Source of the DNA: Amycolatopsis lexingtonensis
Lineage (GTDB): Bacteria; Actinomycetota; Actinomycetes; Mycobacteriales; Pseudonocardiaceae
DNA: 64,000 nucleotides
NCBI RefSeq assembly: GCF_014873755.1
Contig: NZ_JADBEG010000001.1
Location: 8,778,501 to 8,842,500 of the forward strand
Reading direction: 5' to 3'
In this document: positions 45,442 to 54,356 of the stretch, in pieces
Layout: the number at the start of each line of letters is the position of its first letter
Position numbering within the stretch: position 1 is the first letter of the stretch
Translations under genes and position numbers: made by a program
The notes under the pieces: model-generated
The model's database searches: none
Seen by the model: only the letters and a program-made list of their open reading frames with translations
Told to the model about the DNA's origin: nothing

Positions 45442-46401
45442 TCAGCCGCGCAGGGCCGTCGCCACCCGGCCCGCGTCCTCGATGCCCCGCTCCGGCGGTT
45501 CCTCCGGTAGGGGCAGCAGCACCACGGACCCGCTCCCGGCCTCGTGCAGCGCGCGCACCGAAGCCACGCACTCGTCCAGCGCACCGCAGATGGCCAGCTT
45601 GCCCAGCCACTCCGGGCGCAGGCCCGCCGCCAGCTCGTCCACTGTGGACGCCGCATCGACCAGCGCCAGCAGCTCCGCGGCGAACGGCAAGCCCTCCACC
45701 TGGACCCGCGCGCCCGGCGTCAACGACTCCGCCACCGTCCGGCGGGCCCGGTCGCGGTCGCCCAGTGCCAGCCAGTTGTACGTCACCAGTGCGTGCGGGC
45801 CGGCAGCCGCGATGTCCGCCAACGCCGTGCGGACGAACTCCGGTGGGGACGGCTCGGCGAGGATCGTGCCGTCCGCCGCGGCGCCCGCGAGCGCCAGGGA
45901 CTTCGGGCGGCGGACCCCGGCCAGCAGTGGAGGCACGGAAGAAGGCGGGAACACCAGCTCGACCTCGTCCAGGGAGACGTGCCGCCCGGTCATCGAGACC
46001 CGCTCGCCCGCGAGCAGCCGGCGGACCGCCACCAGCGTTTCCTCCAGGGCCGCCAGCTGCGAAGCCGGGAACGCGCCGATCTGGCGCATCCACGACGCGA
46101 CCCCGTGGCCGAACCCGCCGATCAGGCGGCCCGGGTGCAGCTCGGCCAGCGCCGCGAGCTCCATCGCCGCGATCGCCGGGTTGCGCGCGACCGCCGGGAG
46201 CACGCCGATGCCCACCTTGATCGTCGACGTCGCCGCCAACGCGGTCGCGACCGTGGCGATGCCGGCCGCCCAGAAGCAGTCCTCGACGAGCCAGACTTCG
46301 TCGAGGCCGGCGGCTTCGGCCTGCCGGGCCAGCTCGACCAGCTTGGCCGGCGGCTGCTCGCGGTTGATCCGGACCCCTACGGACGTGGTCGGTGCGTACA
46401 T
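45442..46401 (-). CDS. LLM-class flavin-dependent oxidoreductase
   Basis: Luciferase-like monooxygenase or F420-dependent oxidoreductase of 319 residues with a TIM-barrel pattern. Features are E-A-A-G-L-D-E-V-W-L-V-E-D, G-I-G-V-L-P-A-V-A-R-N-P-A, G-R-L-I-G-G-F-G-H-G, and P-P-L-L-A-G-V-R-R-P-K-S-L. It could use FMN or F420, both common in actinobacteria. ATG 46401 has an AGGAG site. The GNAT gene ends 14 bp upstream, so they may share a transcript. Confidence 0.85.
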   Translation of the reverse strand: MYAPTTSVGVRINREQPPAKLVELARQAEAAGLDEVWLVEDCFWAAGIATVATALAATSTIKVGIGVLPAVARNPAIAAMELAALAELHPGRLIGGFGHGVASWMRQIGAFPASQLAALEETLVAVRRLLAGERVSMTGRHVSLDEVELVFPPSSVPPLLAGVRRPKSLALAGAAADGTILAEPSPPEFVRTALADIAAAGPHALVTYNWLALGDRDRARRTVAESLTPGARVQVEGLPFAAELLALVDAASTVDELAAGLRPEWLGKLAICGALDECVASVRALHEAGSGSVVLLPLPEEPPERGIEDAGRVATALRG

Positions 46402-46415
46402 CGGGCGACTCCTGT

Positions 46416-46934
46416 TCAGATCCGCGAGAAAGCCGGCGCGTACTCGAACGCGCCGGCCTGAGTGGACTTGTACCCCGTCAGCGTCCGGGCCTGGAAGTAC
46501 TTGCCCCAGGCCGGATCCGGGGCGGTGATCGAGAGCGTCGACGCGGCGACGAAGCCGAACCGCGCGTAGTAGTCCGGGTTGCCGAGCAGGACGACCAGGC
46601 CGTGCCCGAGCGCGTCCGCCGCGCCGAGGACGGTGTGCATGAGCGCCGAGCCCACGCGGCGGGCCTGGTGCGCGGGCAGCACGCCGAGCGGGCCGAGGCC
46701 GACCGCGGCCGTCGTGTCGTCGCCGATCCGGGCGCGGCTGCAGCACACGTGCCCGACGACCTCGCCGTCGTGGAGTGCCACCAGGGACAGCGCGTCGATC
46801 AAGTCGCCTTCGGCTCTCAGGTCGTCGACGAGCGGCGCCTCGATCGGCGTCACGCCCGCCTCGCGCCGGAACGCTTCGCTGTGGACGCGGTGGATGGCGG
46901 CCTGGTCGGCCGGGGTCTCGCGGCGGATCAGCAT
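46416..46934 (-). CDS. GNAT family N-acetyltransferase (YhbS-like)
   Basis: A 172-residue acetyltransferase. Acetyl-CoA motif: L-G-P-L-G-V-L-P-A-H-Q-A-R-R-V-G-S-A-L-M. L-L-G-N-P-D-Y-Y-A-R-F-G-F follows, typical of the YhbS group. Substrate unknown. The ATG at 46934 has an AAGGTGA ribosome site. It is the first gene of a probable pair with the luciferase-like gene. Confidence 0.82.
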   Translation of the reverse strand: MLIRRETPADQAAIHRVHSEAFRREAGVTPIEAPLVDDLRAEGDLIDALSLVALHDGEVVGHVCCSRARIGDDTTAAVGLGPLGVLPAHQARRVGSALMHTVLGAADALGHGLVVLLGNPDYYARFGFVAASTLSITAPDPAWGKYFQARTLTGYKSTQAGAFEYAPAFSRI

Positions 46935-47165
46935 GGCCGTCACCTTGCCGCGAACCGGGGCCGAGCGGAAATCGTTTTCGCGGGCAGACTTTGGTAGGGG
47001 ACCGTTCGAGTGGTGTTGAACTGCCCAAACCGGACGATCTACCGATCTGGGTGGAGGGCGACCTACAGTTCGTCCACGTTCCGAGTGAACGCGCTTCACG
47101 TCTCACCCCTGGCGACCCGGTGGCCGTGCGCCGCCCGGTCGACCCTGCCCAGAAAGGGACGAACC

Positions 47166-48707
47166 ATGCGCCTGGTGACCAAGATCGGGGTCGTCGCCGC
47201 CGTTTCGGCGTTGACCGCGTTGAGCGGCAACGCCGTCGCGACGGCGAGCGAAGGAACGATCGTCGGGGCCGGCGGCGCCGACGCCGTCAAGGACAGCTAC
47301 ATCGTCGTGTTCAAGGACGGCACGGCGGCCGAGAGCAAGGCGAAGGAAGTCACGAGCCGCCACGGCGGCACGGTCGCGAGGACGTTCTCCGCGGCCCTGC
47401 GCGGCTTCACCGGCACGATGTCCGAGACCCAGGCGAAGCGCATCGCCGCCGACCCCGCGGTGTCCACTGTGGAACAGAACAAGGTCGTGCGGGCGAGCGC
47501 CGACCAGCTGAACCCGCCGTCGTGGGGGCTGGACCGGGTCGACCAGCGGAACCTGCCGCTCGACCAGAAGTACAGCTACGGCACGACGGCGTCGAACGTG
47601 CACGCGTACGTGATCGACACCGGCATCAACCTCACGCACAGCACCTTCGGCGGCCGCGCGACGTCGGGCTACGACTTCGTCGACAACGACAGCGACGCCA
47701 CCGACTGCCAGGGCCACGGCACGCACGTCGCCGGCACGATCGGCGGCTCGCAGTACGGCCTGGCCAAGGAGGTCAAGCTGGTCGCCGTGCGCGTGCTCAA
47801 CTGCAGCGGCTCCGGCACGACCGCCGGCGTCATCTCCGGCGTCGACTGGGTGACGGCGAACGCGGTCAAGCCGGCCGTCGCGAACATGAGCCTCGGCGGC
47901 GGCGCCTCGAGCACGCTCGACGCCGCGGTGCAGCGCTCGATCTCCGCGGGCATCACCTACGGCCTCGCGGCGGGCAACGACAACGGCGCCAACGCGTGCA
48001 ACGGCTCCCCGGGCCGCGTCGCGGCGGGCATCACCGTCGGCGCGACGACGTCGACGGACGCCCGCGCGAGCTACTCCAACATCGGCTCCTGCCTCGACAT
48101 CTTCGCGCCGGGCAGCGGCATCACGTCGTCGTGGATCGGCAGCAGCACCGCCACCAACACGATCAGCGGCACGTCGATGGCGACCCCGCACGTCGTCGGC
48201 GCGGCGGCGCTGTACCTGGCCACGAACACCGGTGCGACGCCGCAGCAGGTCCGCGACGCCCTCGTCGCGAACGGCACCACCGGCAAGGTGACCAACGCCG
48301 GCACCGGTTCGCCGAACGTCCTGCTCTACACCGGCACCGGTACGACCCCGCCGCCGCCGACCTGCGGCACCGTCACCAACGGCACCGATGTCGCCATCCC
48401 CGACAACGGCGCCGCCGTGACCAGCACCGTGAGCGTGTCGGGCTGCAACCGCAACGCGTCCGCGACGACGGCCGTGGAGGTCCACATCGTCCACACCTAC
48501 GTCGGCGACCTGGTGATCGACCTGGTCGCGCCGGACGGGTCGGCGTACCGGCTGAAGAACTCCAGCAGTGACTCCTCGGACAACATCAACACGACCTACA
48601 GCGCGAACGTCTCGGGTGAAGCCGCGAACGGCACCTGGTCCCTGCGGGTCCAGGACGTCGCCGCGATCGACACCGGGCGCATCGACACCTGGTCGCTGAC
48701 CGTCTGA
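47166..48707 (+). CDS. Secreted subtilisin-like serine protease with C-terminal P-domain
   Basis: A 513-residue S8 peptidase. The signal peptide covers residues 1-27, followed by an inhibitor I9 propeptide (S-Y-I-V-V-F-K-D-G). The catalytic triad is Asp151 (V-I-D-T-G), His184 (G-H-G-T-H-V-A-G) and Ser337 (G-T-S-M-A-T-P-H-V). Proteinase-K-like features include paired cysteines. A T-G-T-T-P-P-P-P-T linker joins a proprotein-convertase P-domain (about residues 415-513). ATG 47166 has an AAAGGGAC site. It should self-process and act outside the cell. Confidence 0.92.
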   Translation: MRLVTKIGVVAAVSALTALSGNAVATASEGTIVGAGGADAVKDSYIVVFKDGTAAESKAKEVTSRHGGTVARTFSAALRGFTGTMSETQAKRIAADPAVSTVEQNKVVRASADQLNPPSWGLDRVDQRNLPLDQKYSYGTTASNVHAYVIDTGINLTHSTFGGRATSGYDFVDNDSDATDCQGHGTHVAGTIGGSQYGLAKEVKLVAVRVLNCSGSGTTAGVISGVDWVTANAVKPAVANMSLGGGASSTLDAAVQRSISAGITYGLAAGNDNGANACNGSPGRVAAGITVGATTSTDARASYSNIGSCLDIFAPGSGITSSWIGSSTATNTISGTSMATPHVVGAAALYLATNTGATPQQVRDALVANGTTGKVTNAGTGSPNVLLYTGTGTTPPPPTCGTVTNGTDVAIPDNGAAVTSTVSVSGCNRNASATTAVEVHIVHTYVGDLVIDLVAPDGSAYRLKNSSSDSSDNINTTYSANVSGEAANGTWSLRVQDVAAIDTGRIDTWSLTV

Positions 48708-48778
48708 GTGGTTGCCCTCCTGGGTGGTTTGCCCTGAAACGCCCGCCCCGGTCGCACGAATGGCCTAGTGTCCGGTTC

Positions 48779-49483
48779 GTGCAGCAAGGACCCCAGTACC
48801 CGTACCCGCAGCAGCCCTACCCCCAGCAGCAGTACCCCGGCTACCCGCCGCCGAAGTCCGGCGGGAAGACGGCGCTGGTGGTCGTGCTGGTCGTGGCCGG
48901 CGTACTCGTCCTGGCCGGGGCGGGCGTCGGCGCGTTCTTCCTCCTCACCGCGGACGACAAGCGATCCGCGGCCGTGCCGCCCACGACGTCCGCGAGCGGA
49001 GAGCCGGACAAGTACACGTCGTTGCCGCTCTGCAGCGAGGTCGGCAGCCGGATGAACAACCTGCCGCCCCTGTCGAGCGACGCCCCCGCGGAGCCGGCCA
49101 CCACCTCCGACGACAAGATCCAGCTGTCCCAGCTGAGCTGCTCGTGGTCGAAGCCGGGTTCGTCGTCCGGCACGGTGTCGATGATGCTGGCGAAGTCGAA
49201 CCAGCCGGGCTCGGGCAACGGCCCCGGGTACGCGAAGGCCGGCTACGACATCGAGGTGGAGCGCGGCGCGAAGCCGATCACCGAGACGATCGGGAAGGCG
49301 ACGAAGGCCGCCGACGTCGACTACGACAGCAGCGGCACCATGCAGTGCGGCGTGCGGTTTTACCAGGGCAACGTCGACGCGACCGTGATCGTGACGGCCG
49401 CGGACACCTCGGACAAGAACATCGAGCGCTGCCGCCGCAACGCCCACAGCCTGGCGAAGGCCGCTTCCGAGTCGCTCAGCTGA
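48779..49483 (+). CDS. Membrane-anchored protein with Pro/Gln/Tyr-rich cytoplasmic tail
   Basis: A 234-residue protein. The N-terminus is rich in Pro, Gln and Tyr (Y-P-Q-Q-P-Y-P-Q-Q-Q-Y-P), then a single membrane helix (about residues 31-56), a Ser/Thr linker and an extracellular domain with four cysteines. The layout is common for actinobacterial anchored proteins of unknown function, some of the DUF3558 type. GTG 48779 with TAGTGT at -10 distance suggests a leaderless mRNA. A strong terminator follows. Confidence 0.68.
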   Translation: MQQGPQYPYPQQPYPQQQYPGYPPPKSGGKTALVVVLVVAGVLVLAGAGVGAFFLLTADDKRSAAVPPTTSASGEPDKYTSLPLCSEVGSRMNNLPPLSSDAPAEPATTSDDKIQLSQLSCSWSKPGSSSGTVSMMLAKSNQPGSGNGPGYAKAGYDIEVERGAKPITETIGKATKAADVDYDSSGTMQCGVRFYQGNVDATVIVTAADTSDKNIERCRRNAHSLAKAASESLS

Positions 49484-49526
49484 ACGGCGAAGGCCCCCGC
49501 ACTTCCGGTGCGGGGGCCTTCGCCGT
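49484..49526. terminator. Bidirectional terminator between 48779 gene and kgd
   Basis: A perfect 19-bp stem (arm ACGGCGAAGGCCCCCGCAC) with a 5-nt loop, placed directly at the 49483 stop and 12 bp from the kgd stop. Confidence 0.8.
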
Positions 49527-49537
49527 GGCTCAAGCGA

Positions 49538-52500
49538 TCAGTCGAACGCCTTCGAGATCAGCGCCTTCTGCTCGACCTCGTGCACCTTCGACGAACCCGC
49601 CGACGGGGCCGCCATCGGGCGGCGCGAGACGACCTGCAGGCCCGAGAGCAGCTCCGGGAACTTCCGGGGCAGGTTCAGGCCGAAGAACGGCCACGCGCCC
49701 TGGTTTTCCGGCTCTTCCTGGACCCACGCGACCTGCTGCGCGTTCGAGTACCGCTCCAGCGCCGCCACCAGCTTCTTCTTCGGCAGCGGGTAGTACTGCT
49801 CGATCCGCACGATCGCGACGTCGTGCGCCTCGCGCTTCGCCCGCTCCGCGACCAGTTCCCAGTACAGCTTCCCGGAGGTCAGCAGCACCTTGCGGATCTG
49901 CGCCGGGTCCGGCGTCGTGTCGTCGATGACCGACATGAACCGGCTCTCGCCGGTGAAGTCGTCGACCGAAGACGTCGCGGCCTTGTTGCGCAGCATCGAC
50001 TTCGGCGTGAAGACGACCAGCGGGCGCTGGATGCCGTCGAGGGCGTGCCGGCGCAGCAGGTGGAAGTAGTTCGCCGGGGTCGAGGGCACCGCCACCGTCA
50101 TCGAGCCCTCCGCGCACAGCGAGAGGAAGCGCTCGATGCGGCCGGAGGTGTGGTCCGGGCCCTGGCCCTCGTGGCCGTGCGGCAGCAGCAGCACGACGTC
50201 CGAGCGCTGGCCCCACTTGGCCTCGCCCGAGGAGATGTACTCGTCGATGACGGTCTGCGCGCCGTTGACGAAGTCACCGAACTGCGCTTCCCACATCACG
50301 AGCGACTCGGGGTTGGCGACCGAGTAGCCGTACTCGAAGCCGACCGCCGCGTACTCCGACAGCGCCGAGTCGTAGATCATCACGCGGCCCTGGCCGTCGG
50401 CCAGGTTCTGCAGCGGCGCGTACTCCTGGCCGGTCTTGCGGTCGATGAACACCGAGTGCCGCTGGGTGAACGTGCCGCGGCGGGAGTCCTGACCGGACAG
50501 CCGCACCAGGCGGCCCTCCATCGCCAGCGACCCGAACGCGAGCAGCTCGCCGAACGCCCAGTCGATGTCGCCCTCGCGGGACATCTTGTGGCGGCGCTCC
50601 ATGACCGGCTTGACGCGCGGGTGCGGCGTGAAGCCCTCCGGCACGTTCACGAACGCGTCGCCGATGTGCTCCAGCGTCTTCGTGGTGATGGCCGTCGCGA
50701 CCTTGGCCGGCACCTGCTGCTCCTCCTCGACCGAGGGGCTCGCCTTCGCCGGGTGCTTCTCCAGCTCCCGGACCTCGTTGAAGACGTGCTCCAGCTGGCT
50801 CGAGAAGTCGCGCAGCGCGGCCTCGGCCTCCTCGACGGAGATGTCACCGCGGCCGATCAGCGACTCGGTGTAGGTCTTCCGCACCGAGCGCTTGGTGTCG
50901 ATGATGTCGTACATCGCCGGCTGCGTCATCGAGGGGTCGTCGCCCTCGTTGTGGCCGCGGCGGCGGTAGCAGATCAGGTCGATGACGACGTCCTTGTGGA
51001 ACGCCTGCCGGTACTCGACGGCCAGCTTGGCCACCCAGTGCGCGGCCTCGGGGTCGTCGCCGTTCACGTGGAAGATCGGCGAGCCGATCATCTTCGCGAC
51101 GTCGGTGGCGTACTGCGACGAGCGCGAGTGCTCCGGCGCGGTGGTGAAGCCGACCTGGTTGTTGACGATCACGTGCACGGTGCCGCCGGTGCGGTACCCG
51201 CGCAGCAGCGACAGGTTCAGCGTCTCGGCGACGACGCCCTGGCCCGCGAAGGCCGCGTCGCCGTGCATCAGGACCGGCAGCACGGTGTAGCCCTCGCCGC
51301 CCTTGTCCAGGAGGTCCTGCTTCGCGCGGACGATGCCCTCGAGCACCGGGTCCACGGTCTCCAGGTGCGACGGGTTCGCGGTCAGGGAGACCTTCGTCTC
51401 GCCGTCGCCGAACATGCGGAAGTACTTGCCCTCGGCGCCGAGGTGGTACTTCACGTCACCGGAACCGTGCGCCTGGCCCGGGTCGAGGTTGCCCTCGAAC
51501 TCCTGGAAGATCTGGCTGATCGGCTTGCCGACGATGTTGGCCAGGACGTTCAGCCGGCCGCGGTGCGGCATGCCGATGACGACCTCGTCGAGCTCGTGCT
51601 CGGCGGCCTTGTCCAGCAGCGTGTCGAGCAGCGGGATCGCCGTCTCGCCGCCCTCCAGCGAGAAGCGCTTCTGGCCGACGTACTTGGTCTGCAGGAACGT
51701 CTCGAACGCCTCGGCGGCGTTCAGCTTCGAGAGCACGTACTTCTGGACCGCGGGGTCCGGCTTCTCGTGCGGGATCTCGACGCGCTCCTGGATCCAGCGG
51801 CGCTCCTCGGGGTCGAGGATGTGCGTGTACTCGATGCCGACCGTGCGGCAGTACGAGTTGCGCAGCACGCCCAGGATGTCGCGCAGCTTCATCCGCTCCT
51901 GGCCGGCGAAGCCGCCGACCGGGAACTCGCGGTCGAGGTCCCAGAGCGTCAGGCCGTGGGACAGGACGTCCAGGTCGGCGTGGCTGCGCTGGCGGTAGTT
52001 CAGCGGGTCGGTGTCGGCCATCAGGTGGCCGCGCATCCGGAACGCGTCGATCAGCTCGATCACGCGGGCGGTCTTGTCGACCGGGCCGTCCGGGATGTCG
52101 GCGACCCAGCGGATCGGCTCGTACGGCAGGCGCAGGCTGGTGAAGACGTCGTCGTAGAAGCCGTCTTCGCCGAGCAGCAGCTGGTGGATGCGCTTGAGGA
52201 ACTCGCCGGACTCCGCGCCCTGGATGATGCGGTGGTCGTAGGTCGAGGTCAGCGTCATGATCTTGCTGATGCCGAGGTCGACCAGCGTCTTCTCGCTGGT
52301 GCCCTCGAACGCCGCCGGGTACTGCATGGCGCCGACGCCGATGATGGCGCCCTGGCCGGCCTGCAGGCGCGGCACCGAGTGGTTGGTGCCGATGCCGCCG
52401 GGGTTGGTCAGCGAGATCGTGGTGCCCGCGAAGTCGTCCGCGGTGAGCTTGTTGTTGCGCGCCTTCTTGACGATGTCCTCGTAGGCCTGCCAGAACTGCA

Positions 52501-53239
52501 GGAACGTCATGTCCTCGACGCTCTTGACCGAGGCCACGACGAGGTTGCGGGACCCGTCCTTGCCCTTCATGTCGATGGCGAGCCCGAAGTTGACGTGCTC
52601 CGGCGTGACCGCGAACGGCTTGCCGTCGATCTGCTGGTAGTGCCGGTTGAGGTTCGGGAAGTCCTTCAGCGCCCGCACCATGGCGTAGCCGATGAGGTGC
52701 GTGAAGGAGATCTTGCCGCCGCGCGTGCGCTTGAGGTGGTTGTTGATGACGATGCGGTTGTCCGCCATCAGCTTGGCCGGGACCGCGCGCACGCTGGTCG
52801 CGGTCGGGACGCTCAGCGAGGCGTCCATGTTCTTCGCGATGGCGGCCGCGGCACCGCGCAGCTGCTTCGACTCCGGCTCTTCCTTCTTCGCGTCGGCCTT
52901 CGGCTCGGCCTTCGCGGCGGCGGCGGGCTTGGGAGCCGCCTTCGGCGCCGGCTTCGCGGGGGCCGCCTTCGCGGGGGCGGCCTGCTTGGCCGCCGACTCC
53001 GCGTTCTGCACGGCCTTGGCCGAGGGCTGCGCGGCCTGGCCGTTGGTCGACGGCTTGGCTTCGGCCTGCTGCCGGGCGTTGTCCGCCTTGGCCTGCGCGT
53101 TCTGCGTCGGCTTGAAGTCCGCGAAGAAGTCGTGCCATGCGGCATCGACTGAAGAAGGGTCGGCGAGGAACTGGTCGTACATCTCTTCGACCAGCCACTC
53201 GTTGGGGCCGAACTGTGACGCAGGGCTGCTGCTGGACAC
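49538..53239 (-). CDS. kgd: Multifunctional 2-oxoglutarate metabolism enzyme Kgd
   Basis: Thiamine-diphosphate enzyme of the TCA cycle combining 2-oxoglutarate dehydrogenase E1 with a succinyltransferase (E2-type) domain. The 1233 residues run in order: an N-terminal docking segment ([12 protein letters not shown]), an Ala/Lys/Pro linker (about 40-110), an E2-like catalytic domain (about 120-330) with Y-D-H-R-I-I-Q-G-A, the ThDP-binding domain with [10 protein letters not shown] and [10 protein letters not shown], the pyrimidine domain and the C-terminal domain. In relatives the FHA protein GarA inhibits it. Start GTG 53239 has only a weak ribosome site. Confidence 0.96.
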   Translation of the reverse strand: MSSSSPASQFGPNEWLVEEMYDQFLADPSSVDAAWHDFFADFKPTQNAQAKADNARQQAEAKPSTNGQAAQPSAKAVQNAESAAKQAAPAKAAPAKPAPKAAPKPAAAAKAEPKADAKKEEPESKQLRGAAAAIAKNMDASLSVPTATSVRAVPAKLMADNRIVINNHLKRTRGGKISFTHLIGYAMVRALKDFPNLNRHYQQIDGKPFAVTPEHVNFGLAIDMKGKDGSRNLVVASVKSVEDMTFLQFWQAYEDIVKKARNNKLTADDFAGTTISLTNPGGIGTNHSVPRLQAGQGAIIGVGAMQYPAAFEGTSEKTLVDLGISKIMTLTSTYDHRIIQGAESGEFLKRIHQLLLGEDGFYDDVFTSLRLPYEPIRWVADIPDGPVDKTARVIELIDAFRMRGHLMADTDPLNYRQRSHADLDVLSHGLTLWDLDREFPVGGFAGQERMKLRDILGVLRNSYCRTVGIEYTHILDPEERRWIQERVEIPHEKPDPAVQKYVLSKLNAAEAFETFLQTKYVGQKRFSLEGGETAIPLLDTLLDKAAEHELDEVVIGMPHRGRLNVLANIVGKPISQIFQEFEGNLDPGQAHGSGDVKYHLGAEGKYFRMFGDGETKVSLTANPSHLETVDPVLEGIVRAKQDLLDKGGEGYTVLPVLMHGDAAFAGQGVVAETLNLSLLRGYRTGGTVHVIVNNQVGFTTAPEHSRSSQYATDVAKMIGSPIFHVNGDDPEAAHWVAKLAVEYRQAFHKDVVIDLICYRRRGHNEGDDPSMTQPAMYDIIDTKRSVRKTYTESLIGRGDISVEEAEAALRDFSSQLEHVFNEVRELEKHPAKASPSVEEEQQVPAKVATAITTKTLEHIGDAFVNVPEGFTPHPRVKPVMERRHKMSREGDIDWAFGELLAFGSLAMEGRLVRLSGQDSRRGTFTQRHSVFIDRKTGQEYAPLQNLADGQGRVMIYDSALSEYAAVGFEYGYSVANPESLVMWEAQFGDFVNGAQTVIDEYISSGEAKWGQRSDVVLLLPHGHEGQGPDHTSGRIERFLSLCAEGSMTVAVPSTPANYFHLLRRHALDGIQRPLVVFTPKSMLRNKAATSSVDDFTGESRFMSVIDDTTPDPAQIRKVLLTSGKLYWELVAERAKREAHDVAIVRIEQYYPLPKKKLVAALERYSNAQQVAWVQEEPENQGAWPFFGLNLPRKFPELLSGLQVVSRRPMAAPSAGSSKVHEVEQKALISKAFD

Positions 53240-53497
53240 GGCTGGGGCTCGCCTCTATCCGTCTCGATCTCGATCTTGAATCCGCTGATGCGCCTACCAG
53301 GCTAACCCCCTCGGTGACCGCGATGTGATGGAACCGGCCTGTGTGAGGCGTGGCGCACTAGGGGATCGGTCACTGACTCGATCAAGATGTGCTAAGGGAA
53401 CCTTAAGCGCTGGACCCGGTACAGGGTTCGCGGCGTCTTGTCGCCCGGTTCGCCCGGCTGCCGCCGGACGTTCACCGCCACGGGTTCCACTGGAGGG

Positions 53498-53770
53498 ATG
53501 TGGCTGGTCGAATGTCCTTCGTTCTGGGACCAGGGCCTGGTGCGGCCGCTGGTCACCGAGTCCGGGACGGTCGTGCTCCGGTGCGATTCGTGCCAGGCGG
53601 TCTGGCCCACGCTGGCCGACTTCGAGGAGATGGAGTGGGTCGAGCCCGACGAGCCGGACTGGCTGGTCGGAGCCGGGGTCCACGTCCGCCCGGGGACGGT
53701 CCGGTGGGCCTCCCGGCCGGACGTCGAGGCGGCCGGGCTGGGCTCGCTGAAGTGGCGGGCGCTGCCCTAA
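53498..53770 (+). CDS. Small protein of unknown function
   Basis: I do not recognise a family. The 90-residue acidic protein starts M-W-L-V-E-C-P-S-F-W-D and contains R-C-D-S-C-Q-A-V-W-P, a single C-x2-C that may bind metal. The ATG at 53498 has GGAGGG almost touching it, which is unusually close. The frame is open to 53438. It overlaps the convergent DUF4291 gene by 4 bp. Coding-like third-position GC supports it as a gene. Confidence 0.55.
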   Translation: MWLVECPSFWDQGLVRPLVTESGTVVLRCDSCQAVWPTLADFEEMEWVEPDEPDWLVGAGVHVRPGTVRWASRPDVEAAGLGSLKWRALP

Positions 53771-54315
53771 GCGGACGCGCCTATCGCCTTCGCGAGGTCT
53801 CCGGGGAGTTCGTACGGCGGCTCGTGGGGGACGAGGCGGACCGCCTTGTGGAGCTGGTCGGTCGCCAGCAGGCCGGAGATGTCGCGGATCACCGGTGTGA
53901 TGTCGGTGATGGCGGTGACCCACTCGTCGGTGTAGCGGGCGAGGGCTTCGCCGGTCAGGCCCAGGCGGAGCGCTTCGAAATTCAGTGCGGTGTGGTCGAG
54001 GTCTCGCTCGGCTTCCCACTGGATGAGCACCGGGCCCGGGTGGGCGAGGGCCCACTCGAAGCCGTCGCGGGTGAGGTCGACCGCCAGGACGCGCTCGTGG
54101 CCGGGTTTGCTTCCGTTGCCGCTGTCGTAGGCCGCCCAGCGGAACGAGGGGTCGAGCCAGATCGTGCTGTGGTCCGGTTCGGTGAAGGTCTGTTTCTCGA
54201 GCGCGGCGTCGGCGACGGCGGGTGAGCACGCCTGGTAGACGCGGACGGTCGTCTCGGTCTGTGCTGCTCGGACCTGCCGGTCGGGGACGCGCTTCTCTTC
54301 GAACATGCCTGCCAT
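53767..54315 (-). CDS. DUF4291 family protein
   Basis: A conserved protein of unknown function, recognised by V-R-V-Y-Q-A-C-S-P-A-V-A-D-A-A, W-L-D-P-S-F-R-W-A-A-Y-D-S-G, and K-P-G-H-E-R-V-L-A-V-D-L-T-R-D-G-F-E-W-A-L. The usual R-M-T-W-I-K-P-S-F stretch is changed to S-T-I-W-L-D-P-S-F. About 182 residues, no signal or membrane segment. ATG 54315 and 54306 are both possible starts. Confidence 0.72.
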   Translation of the reverse strand: MAGMFEEKRVPDRQVRAAQTETTVRVYQACSPAVADAALEKQTFTEPDHSTIWLDPSFRWAAYDSGNGSKPGHERVLAVDLTRDGFEWALAHPGPVLIQWEAERDLDHTALNFEALRLGLTGEALARYTDEWVTAITDITPVIRDISGLLATDQLHKAVRLVPHEPPYELPGDLAKAIGASA

Positions 54316-54356
54316 GCTCCCAGCGCCTCGAGCGTCCGGCCACGCACTTTCGGTGT

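Noticed and set aside
49508..53152. A 1214-codon open frame antisense to kgd
   Set aside because: Kgd is unmistakable on the minus strand; the antisense frame is an effect of GC-rich third positions.
53290..53312. Possible IdeR iron box upstream of kgd (GGTTAGCCT)
   Set aside because: Only one half-site matches the 19-bp consensus; TAGCCT is more simply a -10 element.
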